DNA of 19,157 nt, from positions 1 through 19,157 of the forward strand of contig CAYRYZ010000029.1 of assembly GCA_964428745.1 (NCBI GenBank), in the 5' to 3' direction. How positions within the stretch are numbered: the first letter of the stretch is position 1; every line of letters begins with the position of its first letter. The translations under genes and the position numbers were made by a program. The notes below the pieces were generated by a model, which was not told where the DNA came from, made no database searches, and saw only the letters and a program-made list of their open reading frames with translations. The DNA comes from GCA-002713455 sp964428745. GTDB lineage: Bacteria; Fidelibacterota; Marinisomatia; Marinisomatales; TCS55. Shown here one piece after another: positions 8,170 through 14,591 of the stretch.

Positions 8170-9685
8170 AATCTGAGAATAATTGTCCTATTTTATATAA
8201 TAGATCGCTTGCAATCATTCCATGTTGACTGATTGACCTAGCCAATTGATCTCCTGCTTTTCCATGAATAAACATAGCAATTATCGTAGAATCTTCTAAA
8301 GTATATCCTTGAGCAATTAATGATGCTATTATTCCAGTTAATATATCACCAGACCCTGCAGTAGCAAGGCCAGGATTACCTGTTGAATTAACGTACCCTT
8401 TTGAATTATATGCAACTAAAGAAGGTGAAAATTTTGCCATTAGCACACCGGAATAAAAGTTCATAAACTTATCCACTTCAACTAATAAATTATTCCGAAG
8501 CTCCTGAGATTTTATACCAATCAAATTACTTAGCTCACCTAAATGTGGAGTAATAACAATATTAGGATTAATTTCCTGAAAAAGTGTAAGATTATTATAA
8601 AACAATCTTAGGCCATCCGCATCTATGACCATTGGTTTATTTATATTTTTTACCAATTCTTCAATTAAAATAACAACATCATCATAAGCACCTAACCCAG
8701 GCCCAATAACTATGACGTCACACCATTCCACATGATCCATAATTACATCATAATTATCTTTTGAAAAATGCCCGCGATTTTGATCTTCACAGAGTAGCGT
8801 CATCCCTTCAGTGATCTTTTCCTCGTATATTGCATTTAATGATGCTGGTGCGCAAGTTATTGTTAATCCTGCACCGCTTCTCAATGCTGCCATGGTAGAT
8901 AAATAAGCAGCTCCAGTCATTCCTACAGATCCTGCTAGTATAAGAACCTTACCTTGTTGGTATTTATGTGTATCAGAATTTAATGGTTTGACTGTATCTT
9001 GGATATAATTATCAGTTATCTGATACCATTTCCGCCCACTCAACTTATCAATAATATTTGGAAAACCAATATCAACAGCTTGATTCTCTCCGCAAAATGA
9101 TTTGCCCGGGTGTAGAACCATTCCAATTTTTGTTTTACCCATAGTAACAGTATAATTTGCTTTTATAGTTTGATTAGCAATTGCTCCAGTATCGCTATTC
9201 AACCCAGTTGGGATATCAATTGAGATTACAGTTTTATTATTATTTATCCATTCTACCCATTGAATTAATTGATTATTTAATTCGCCAGAAAATCCAATAC
9301 CTAAAACTGCATCAACTACAATATCAAAATGGGTATCTTTAGATGGCAGGTCAAAACCATAACATATTTTAATTTCTTTTTTTAAACACTGATCGTGAAA
9401 ACCTAGATTAGATTTAGAAAGGAATTGTGAATCAAATAAAGAAAAAATAACTACTTTATTATTTAATTGATCAAGATTTAAGGCTGTTGCAAATCCATCG
9501 CCACCATTGTTTCCTTTTCCACATACAATTGCAATGGACTGCATACCCATATCTTTAAATTTTGAGTGTATAAAGTCAGCAGTTTTCTTACCTGCCGTTG
9601 CCATAAGTGAATCATCGGAAATATTGTAATCTGACGTTGATAATCGATCTAGTTCCGTAGCCTGATTTTGTGTCAACAACCGCAT
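8159..9685 (-). CDS. nnr: Bifunctional NAD(P)HX epimerase / ADP-dependent NAD(P)HX dehydratase
   Basis: Cofactor-repair enzyme that interconverts the R and S forms of hydrated NAD(P)H and dehydrates S-NAD(P)HX using ADP. It has 508 residues in two fused domains. The YjeF_N epimerase (about 1-215) shows GNNGGDG (59-65), VVDAVLGIGFSG (123-134) and SIDIPTGLNSDTG (155-167). The ribokinase-like dehydratase (about 230-508) shows LILAGSVGMTGAAYL, VIGPGLG, VIDADGLRLF and NPGLATAGSGDILTG, the last with the GSGD catalytic motif (about 444-447). ATG 9685 shares one base with the acpS stop codon (TAATG), and the 3' end overlaps the VanZ-like gene by 11 bases. acpS-nnr adjacency is also seen in other bacteria, supporting both calls. 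Confidence 0.95.
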   Translation of the reverse strand: MRLLTQNQATELDRLSTSDYNISDDSLMATAGKKTADFIHSKFKDMGMQSIAIVCGKGNNGGDGFATALNLDQLNNKVVIFSLFDSQFLSKSNLGFHDQCLKKEIKICYGFDLPSKDTHFDIVVDAVLGIGFSGELNNQLIQWVEWINNNKTVISIDIPTGLNSDTGAIANQTIKANYTVTMGKTKIGMVLHPGKSFCGENQAVDIGFPNIIDKLSGRKWYQITDNYIQDTVKPLNSDTHKYQQGKVLILAGSVGMTGAAYLSTMAALRSGAGLTITCAPASLNAIYEEKITEGMTLLCEDQNRGHFSKDNYDVIMDHVEWCDVIVIGPGLGAYDDVVILIEELVKNINKPMVIDADGLRLFYNNLTLFQEINPNIVITPHLGELSNLIGIKSQELRNNLLVEVDKFMNFYSGVLMAKFSPSLVAYNSKGYVNSTGNPGLATAGSGDILTGIIASLIAQGYTLEDSTIIAMFIHGKAGDQLARSISQHGMIASDLLYKIGQLFSDYEL

Positions 9686-10047
9686 TATTTTTCTAAAAAA
9701 GAAAATGCAATTGCGTATTCATCTTCATGTGAGATAGAAATTTTTATAGTTTTATAATTGATATTTTTTATATCAGAAACAACAGGTTCGCCATTATCCA
9801 TCGAAATGATTTCAATTTGTTTTAAATCTATATTGTCAATGATTTTTGAAGATAATAAACATTTTTTTATTGATTCTTTAGCTGCAAAACGACCAGCAAA
9901 ATGTATTGCTGGATTACTTTTGGAATCACAATAATCAATTTCATTTAAAGTGAATGTTTTATTCTTAAAACGAGCGCCATAATCGTCTAATAATTTGGCA
10001 ACCCGCTTAACTGAAACAATATCCGTACCAATGAAAATTTTAGACGT
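9685..10047 (-). CDS. acpS: Holo-[acyl-carrier-protein] synthase with apparent ACG start
   Basis: Transfers 4'-phosphopantetheine from CoA to a serine of apo-ACP, activating fatty-acid synthesis. The frame gives about 120 residues, a normal length, with FIGTDIVSVKRV at the N-terminus (Asp9), AGRFAAKESIKK (Glu58) and ISISHEDEYA (His107), i.e. the metal and catalytic residues of AcpS. There is no ATG, GTG or TTG between the upstream in-frame TAA (10053-10051) and the conserved FIGTDIV. The codons there are ACA ACG TCT AAA ATT TTC ATT. I propose ACG (10047-10045) because AAGGAG lies exactly 7 bases upstream and it yields the usual short N-terminus; ATT at 10038 is the next candidate. It overlaps the end of the HAD gene by 8 bases, as do other junctions here. 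Function is confident; the start is not. Confidence 0.85.
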   Translation of the reverse strand, partial: TSKIFIGTDIVSVKRVAKLLDDYGARFKNKTFTLNEIDYCDSKSNPAIHFAGRFAAKESIKKCLLSSKIIDNIDLKQIEIISMDNGEPVVSDIKNINYKTIKISISHEDEYAIAFSFLEK

Positions 10048-10723
10048 TGTTTAACTCCTTGACTATACTAACTAGGTCATAAATATCATTGACATCCCAA
10101 TCTGCGCCAGAATCAACAGTGCCAAAAGTATCACCATATCGTGCAAAAATTGTTTTCATACCAATTTGCTTAGCTCCAACAACATCACGTTCGGGCCAGT
10201 CCCCAATCATTAAAACTTCATCTGGACTAGATTGAAGAATATCTAATGCCATTTCAAATGGTTTTGCAGATGGTTTACGAACTCCAGTATCATCAAATGT
10301 TAATACTGGATCAAATACATGGTGTAAGTTTAAATAATATAATCGCATCCAAGCTTCACGACTTGGTGCATCTGACACGACTGATAATTGAATACCCATT
10401 TTTATCAGTTCTATTAGTGTTTTATTGACGTTTGGATAAACAAGTAGAGTAGCTTCTCTTGCTCGCCTATATGAAACGATGCCAGCAGCTAGAATCTTGT
10501 TACTAACTTTCCCTACAGTTTGGTTTAAATAATCATCGAAAACTTGCTGATTCTCCCAACCTTTTTTAATGTATAAATCAAAAATATCTTGGTACGCTTT
10601 TTTTTCATCTACATCTAATCCAGCTTCTATCATTGCTGTAATAGCAGCTTTTACAGCAAACTGTTTCATCTTAACAAAATCTAAAAGTGTATTATCTAGA
10701 TCAAAGATGATAGCTTTAATCAT
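10040..10723 (-). CDS. HAD superfamily (subfamily IA) phosphatase-like hydrolase
   Basis: Cytoplasmic haloacid-dehalogenase-fold hydrolase of 227 residues, probably a small-molecule phosphatase. All four HAD motifs are present: motif I FDLDNT (nucleophile Asp8 and acid/base Asp10), motif II SVVSDA (Ser117), motif III lysine in VRKPSAKPF (Lys150 or Lys154), and motif IV MIGDWPERD (Asp175, Asp180). The helical insert between motif I and YPNV (about 18-90) is a type-I cap, which allows small substrates. Substrate cannot be read from sequence. The gene starts at ATG 10723, 30 bases after the TPR gene, with only a weak AAGA upstream. Its 3' end overlaps acpS by 8 bases and contains the acpS Shine-Dalgarno site. 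Confidence 0.88.
   Translation of the reverse strand: MIKAIIFDLDNTLLDFVKMKQFAVKAAITAMIEAGLDVDEKKAYQDIFDLYIKKGWENQQVFDDYLNQTVGKVSNKILAAGIVSYRRAREATLLVYPNVNKTLIELIKMGIQLSVVSDAPSREAWMRLYYLNLHHVFDPVLTFDDTGVRKPSAKPFEMALDILQSSPDEVLMIGDWPERDVVGAKQIGMKTIFARYGDTFGTVDSGADWDVNDIYDLVSIVKELNNV
10055..10060 (-). promoter_or_regulatory. Strong Shine-Dalgarno site for acpS
   Basis: The minus strand reads AAGGAG, within the last codons of the HAD gene, with a 7-base spacer to the ACG codon at 10047. This is the main argument that acpS initiates at that codon (or at an ATG there in related strains) rather than at an ATT further in. Confidence 0.6.
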
Positions 10724-10753
10724 AGCAATCTTAAGAAAATAAATAAATTAATT

Positions 10754-12064
10754 TTATTTTTCATATTTCTGAGGGTTTTTGACTTTATCAATTTCATATT
10801 CTGCCATCTTTCTCCAATCTCGATCATTTCTAGCTTTTTCAAAAGCATTTAATGCACCTGCCTTATTTCCTCTCCCGCCACACCACTCAGCTACACCTAG
10901 TTCAAACCAGGAGCCTCCAAATCGCGATTTTAAATCTGCACTCTTTCGTGCTGCTTCCTTTGCACCTCCACAATTACCATTAATATTATGAGCACTAGCT
11001 AATCTGAAAAAACTCATCGAATCTTTATCATTTAAAGCAACAGCCATTTCTAGACTTGAGACTGCCTGATCCCAGTTTTTTTCATCTGCATGGATAATTC
11101 CTAGATTTGAATATCCTCTAGCATAATTAGGATTAACAGTTACAGCCATATTTAATACTTGTTTAGCTTTTTCATAATTCTTCAAAACTATATATATATC
11201 ACCCATAGCTCCATATGCCTTATCATATCCTGGATTTATATTAATAGCTGCTTCTAGAGCAGAAATAGCCCCATCTGAGTCATTCATAGCACTTTTTGCT
11301 AACCCAAGAGCAAAAAACCCTTTGTAAAATTGCGGATTTACTTCCAAAGCTTTTTCGTAAGATTGAACAGCAGCATCTTTATCGCCCATCTTTGATTGAA
11401 TGACACCAACTTGATAATGTGCTTGGTAAAATGTTTCATCCACATCTAATACATTGCTATATGATAAAAGAGCGCCCTCTAGATCGCCACGTTTGTATGA
11501 TTGATTGCCACTATTAAAATAATTTTTTGCTACGTTCTTAATTGCCGCTGTAGCCGTTTTATGTTCGGCATTTATTTCCATCGCTTTTTTAAAATATTCG
11601 ACTGCATCTTTAAATTCTTTTTTCCTAAAGTGCACTAAACCCATATTGAATACTGATTCAGGATAATTAGGAAATTTTTCATAAGCAACACGAAAAGATT
11701 CAAAAGCATCATCAGCGTCACCATTTTTCATTGATCGAATACCTTTACTCATCAGAGTATTCAATTCGCTTAATCTTTCAAATTCATCTCTAAAACTTTT
11801 ATTTTCAGGTTCAATCTCAATTGCTTCTTTTAATAGACTCCCTGTTTTCTGTAAATCTCCTTTGCGCATCGAGGTATGTGCCAAACCTAGATATGCAGGA
11901 GCAAAGGTAGGATCTGTTTGAAGAGCAGAATTAAATCCAGATTCAGCTTCACTGACTTTCCCGGCATCTAAATTCGCTTGAGCTGTCTCATACAGTTCGT
12001 TTGGAGATTGCGCAGAAGCAATTCCAATAAATAGTAATACAATTTTTAATGATTTAACCATCAT
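10754..12064 (-). CDS. Secreted tetratricopeptide-repeat protein
   Basis: Protein of 436 residues predicted to cross the inner membrane. A signal peptide occupies about residues 1-19: basic start MMVKSLK, hydrophobic IVLLFIGIA, then a probable cleavage site in ASAQS. The rest is almost entirely TPR units, about ten by eye, with the usual alternation and closing prolines, for example AYLGLAHTSMRKGDLQK, SVFNMGLVHFRKKEFKDAVE, AHYQVGVIQSKMGDKDAAVQ and GYSNLGIIHADEKNWDQAV. It is probably a periplasmic protein-protein interaction scaffold; the partner is unknown. Near the C-terminus the repeats carry two Cys-Gly-Gly motifs (NGNCGGAK and AEWCGGRG) that could pair in a disulfide. I chose ATG 12064 (an ATG at 12061 is equally possible) because AAGGA lies 7 bases upstream; a longer frame reaching 12142 would be translated from the tRNA-Leu gene. 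It lies 26 bases after that tRNA. Confidence 0.85.
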   Translation of the reverse strand: MMVKSLKIVLLFIGIASAQSPNELYETAQANLDAGKVSEAESGFNSALQTDPTFAPAYLGLAHTSMRKGDLQKTGSLLKEAIEIEPENKSFRDEFERLSELNTLMSKGIRSMKNGDADDAFESFRVAYEKFPNYPESVFNMGLVHFRKKEFKDAVEYFKKAMEINAEHKTATAAIKNVAKNYFNSGNQSYKRGDLEGALLSYSNVLDVDETFYQAHYQVGVIQSKMGDKDAAVQSYEKALEVNPQFYKGFFALGLAKSAMNDSDGAISALEAAININPGYDKAYGAMGDIYIVLKNYEKAKQVLNMAVTVNPNYARGYSNLGIIHADEKNWDQAVSSLEMAVALNDKDSMSFFRLASAHNINGNCGGAKEAARKSADLKSRFGGSWFELGVAEWCGGRGNKAGALNAFEKARNDRDWRKMAEYEIDKVKNPQKYEK

Positions 12065-12071
12065 ACTTATT

Positions 12072-12076
12072 TCCTT
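12072..12076 (-). promoter_or_regulatory. Shine-Dalgarno site deciding the start of the TPR gene
   Basis: AAGGA on the minus strand, 7 bases before ATG 12064 and 10 before ATG 12061. It lies between the 3' end of tRNA-Leu and the TPR gene, and argues against the longer frame that begins inside the tRNA. Confidence 0.6.
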
Positions 12077-12090
12077 ATCATTTGTTTTCG

Positions 12091-12174
12091 TGCCGAAGGC
12101 CGGACTCGAACCGGCACGAGGTTTCCCCCACTGCCCCCTCAAGACAGCGTGTCTACCAATTCCACCACTTCGGC
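12091..12174 (-). tRNA. tRNA-Leu(GAG)
   Basis: An 84-base class II tRNA. The acceptor stem is GCCGAAG/CTTCGGC with discriminator A at 12091. The D arm is GTGGAATTGGTAGACAC. The anticodon stem CTGTC/GGCAG encloses loop TTGAGGG with anticodon GAG at 12140-12138. A long variable arm (GGGG GAAA CCTC) is present, and the T arm is GCCGG TTCGAGT CCGGC. The long variable arm and the GAG anticodon give leucine (CUY codons). The bases after the discriminator are CGA, so CCA is not encoded and must be added by tRNA nucleotidyltransferase. It lies 16 bases after secG and 26 before the TPR gene on the same strand, so it is probably processed out of a long mRNA. Confidence 0.97.
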
Positions 12175-12190
12175 CCTTAATATTCTAAAA

Positions 12191-12535
12191 TTATTTTTTC
12201 TCAGTATCTTCTATGGGAGATGTTGGAATGGACAATCCTTCTGAAGTTGGGACTAGCAAACCATCCTCTTGAGCTTTTTCAATTAGTGAGTCAGAACCAA
12301 CGCTATCCGGTGATCCTAATAAGCTAATTAAAAGTGCTAAACCCATAAAAGCCACAGCTAAATAAGTTGTTATTTTACTTAAAGCTGTTGCTGCTGAGCG
12401 ACCACCAAAAATAGCATTGGTAGTCTGCCCTCCTATTGATCCTGCTAGGCCGCCACCTTGGCTAGCCTGCATAAGAACGACTGAAACCAACAAAACACTA
12501 ATAATAGCATGAATTGTAATTAAAAATCCTAACAC
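12191..12535 (-). CDS. secG: Preprotein translocase subunit SecG
   Basis: Small inner-membrane subunit of the SecYEG channel that aids protein export. It is 114 residues with two transmembrane helices (about 3-22 and 52-72) separated by the family's conserved cytoplasmic segment: LMQASQGGGLAGSIGG followed by NAIFGGRSAATALSKIT. The C-terminal tail (about 75-114) is acidic and serine/proline-rich and looks disordered. The start is GTG at 12535: AGAGGT lies 5 bases upstream within the end of tpiA, and the first transmembrane helix begins immediately. It lies 2 bases after the tpiA stop. The tpiA-secG-tRNA-Leu order matches arrangements in other bacteria; in E. coli the GAG leucine tRNA (leuU) lies directly after secG. 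Confidence 0.94.
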   Translation of the reverse strand: MLGFLITIHAIISVLLVSVVLMQASQGGGLAGSIGGQTTNAIFGGRSAATALSKITTYLAVAFMGLALLISLLGSPDSVGSDSLIEKAQEDGLLVPTSEGLSIPTSPIEDTEKK

Positions 12536-12537
12536 AA

Positions 12538-13305
12538 TTAACCTCTTTTAATATTATCTGTTACAAGTTCAATTATTTTACAAAAACTTTCAATATCCAA
12601 ACTGGCTCCTCCAATAAGAAATCCATCAACTCCATTTGTATCAATTAAAGATCCCGCATTATCAACATTTACTGATCCACCATATAGGATTGGAATATTT
12701 TGTCCATTTTTTCCAAGCATATTTTCTACCATACTTCGAATTTTAGCATGTGCCTCGGCTACTTGCGCTTCAGTTGCTGTATCTCCAGTGCCAATTGCCC
12801 ATATCGGTTCATAAGCCAAGATAAAATTATCGCCATTAATTTCACTGATACCATTTAGGCTATGTTCTAACTGATTTTGCAAAACCTTTTCAGTTTGCCT
12901 AGATCTTCGCTCATCCAATGTTTCGCCAATACAGAGGATAGCCTTTATTCCTTGATTTAAAACTGTATCAATTTTATCACGGACAAAATCACTAGACTCA
13001 CCAAAAATAGTTCGTCTTTCAGAGTGTCCTAAAATGACATAATCAACAGATAATGACTTTAGCATTTGAATAGAAATTTCACCAGTATAGGCACCTTGTA
13101 TTTCATGATGAACATTTTGAGCGCCAAGATAAAATGGAGAATTATCTAATAAATTAGCAATGGAAAATAGCGAAGTAAAAGGCGGGCAGAATATAACCTC
13201 AGCACTATCTTTATCCAATATACGATTTTTGACTTCATTGACAAAAGAGACGCCCTCATCGACAGTTTTATTCATCTTCCAATTTCCAGCTACTATTGGT
13301 TTCAT
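12538..13305 (-). CDS. tpiA: Triosephosphate isomerase
   Basis: Interconverts dihydroxyacetone phosphate and glyceraldehyde 3-phosphate in glycolysis/gluconeogenesis. It has 255 residues, the usual length of the TIM barrel. Active-site residues are Asn8 and Lys10 in AGNWKMN, His94 in ILGHSERR, and the base Glu166 in AYEPIWAIGTG. The phosphate-binding LYGGSVN and FLIGGASL segments are at the C-terminus. ATG 13305 lies 6 bases after the pgk stop; the only upstream Shine-Dalgarno-like sequence, GGAG, is 12 bases away, so translation may depend on coupling to pgk. It is followed after 2 bases by secG. Confidence 0.97.
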   Translation of the reverse strand: MKPIVAGNWKMNKTVDEGVSFVNEVKNRILDKDSAEVIFCPPFTSLFSIANLLDNSPFYLGAQNVHHEIQGAYTGEISIQMLKSLSVDYVILGHSERRTIFGESSDFVRDKIDTVLNQGIKAILCIGETLDERRSRQTEKVLQNQLEHSLNGISEINGDNFILAYEPIWAIGTGDTATEAQVAEAHAKIRSMVENMLGKNGQNIPILYGGSVNVDNAGSLIDTNGVDGFLIGGASLDIESFCKIIELVTDNIKRG

Positions 13306-13311
13306 TCTAAA

Positions 13312-14496
13312 CTATAACTCCAATGCGTAAATTGAAGGCAAGTTGTTTCCTACTAACAATTCCAAAGATGCACCACCACCACTAGAAACATGTGAGAATT
13401 GATCTAAATAACCAAATTGCTTAATTGCTGCTACAGAATCTCCACCTCCAGTAATTGTTGTCACATCCTTTTCAGTTTCATCTGCAATTAGACTAGCTAA
13501 TTTTTGTGTTCCATGGTGAAATCCATCTACTTCAAAAACACCCATAGGTCCATTCCAAAATATTGTTCCAGAGTTAGATATAATTTTTGAAAATAGGTCA
13601 AGGGTGCTTGGACCAATATCAAATCCACATTTACTAGTAGGGATATGATTGACATCATAAACTTTAGCATTTTTATTATCATCAATAGATTGTGCGCAAA
13701 TAAAATCTTCAGGAAATAATAAATTTATTTTCCCACGGGCTCTATTTAATATTTTTTTAGCATTATTTATCATATTTAAATCAACCAAAGAATTACCTAC
13801 ATCAATTCCGCGAGCTAGTAAAAAAGTAAATGCCATTGCACCGCCAATTAAAATGTTATCTGCAGATCTTATGAAATGGTTAATCAAATCTAATTTGGTG
13901 TCAATTTTTGCACCACCCAGTATAACAGTCAATGGTTTTTTAGGTTTGGTGATTTTATTTGAAAGATAATCTAATTCGCTTTCAAAAAGTAATCCCATGC
14001 CTTTATTTAAAAAATATTTTGTTACTCCATTATTTGATGCATGCTCCCTATGAGCTGTTCCAAACGCATCATTGATATAGACTTCTCCGTGTTTAGCAAG
14101 TTTTGAAGAAAAATTCTTTTCATTTTTATCCTCTTCTGGGTGGAATCTAAGATTTTCCAATAAATGTATTTCTCCTGATCGTAAGCCCAATGTTACATCA
14201 TGAGAATTTTCAGATATGCAATCATCTGAAAATTTAATGGGCATTTCTAATAAATCTGCTAATAGCTCGCCAACGGATATTAAACTCAATTCTGGAACAA
14301 CTTTACCTCCAGGTCGACCTAAATGAGACATTATTATTATTTTTGCACCTGATTTTAAACAATGTTGAATTGTAGGTAATGCAGAAACAATACGGAAATT
14401 ATCTGTTACTTTATTTTCTGAAATAGGAACATTAAAGTCCACCCGTAGAAGGACTCTTTTATCCTTTAAGTCAAATGATTTAAGAGTTTTGATCAA
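13312..14496 (-). CDS. pgk: Phosphoglycerate kinase
   Basis: Transfers phosphate from 1,3-bisphosphoglycerate to ADP in glycolysis, a cytoplasmic two-domain kinase. It has 394 residues, the normal length. N-terminal substrate-binding motifs are RVDFNVP (Asp20), DNFR (Arg35), MSHLGRP and ENLRFHPEE, with DAFGTAHR before the hinge. The C-terminal nucleotide domain has GGAKIDTK, NGPMGVFE, TITGGGDS and VSSGGGASLE. The start is TTG at 14496: no ATG or GTG precedes the conserved start, and an in-frame TAA lies upstream. It is the first gene of the long minus-strand run and is transcribed divergently from the receiver/PPDK-type gene, so its promoter must lie in or beyond the 95-base gap. I could not pick a confident -35/-10 pair there. 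Confidence 0.97.
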   Translation of the reverse strand: MIKTLKSFDLKDKRVLLRVDFNVPISENKVTDNFRIVSALPTIQHCLKSGAKIIIMSHLGRPGGKVVPELSLISVGELLADLLEMPIKFSDDCISENSHDVTLGLRSGEIHLLENLRFHPEEDKNEKNFSSKLAKHGEVYINDAFGTAHREHASNNGVTKYFLNKGMGLLFESELDYLSNKITKPKKPLTVILGGAKIDTKLDLINHFIRSADNILIGGAMAFTFLLARGIDVGNSLVDLNMINNAKKILNRARGKINLLFPEDFICAQSIDDNKNAKVYDVNHIPTSKCGFDIGPSTLDLFSKIISNSGTIFWNGPMGVFEVDGFHHGTQKLASLIADETEKDVTTITGGGDSVAAIKQFGYLDQFSHVSSGGGASLELLVGNNLPSIYALEL

Positions 14497-14567
14497 AAGT
14501 TCTAAATATTATGCTATTATTAGTTCTACTAAAGCACTAGGAATTTAATTGATAAACTTACACCAAG

Positions 14568-14579
14568 ATAGAATTCTAT
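14568..14579. promoter_or_regulatory. 12-bp perfect palindrome in the divergent pgk / receiver-PPDK promoter region
   Basis: ATAGAATTCTAT is a perfect 12-base palindrome centred on GAATTC, ending 12 bases before the ATG at 14592 and 72 bases upstream of pgk. The 95-base gap (14497-14591) must hold promoters for both directions. This could be an operator, but short AT-rich palindromes occur by chance in such DNA. Confidence 0.2.
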
Positions 14580-14591
14580 TTATATCAATAG

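Noticed and set aside
12065..12142. N-terminal extension of the TPR protein to an ATG at 12142
   Set aside because: These codons are read from the tRNA-Leu gene; a good Shine-Dalgarno site and a typical signal peptide support the start at 12064.
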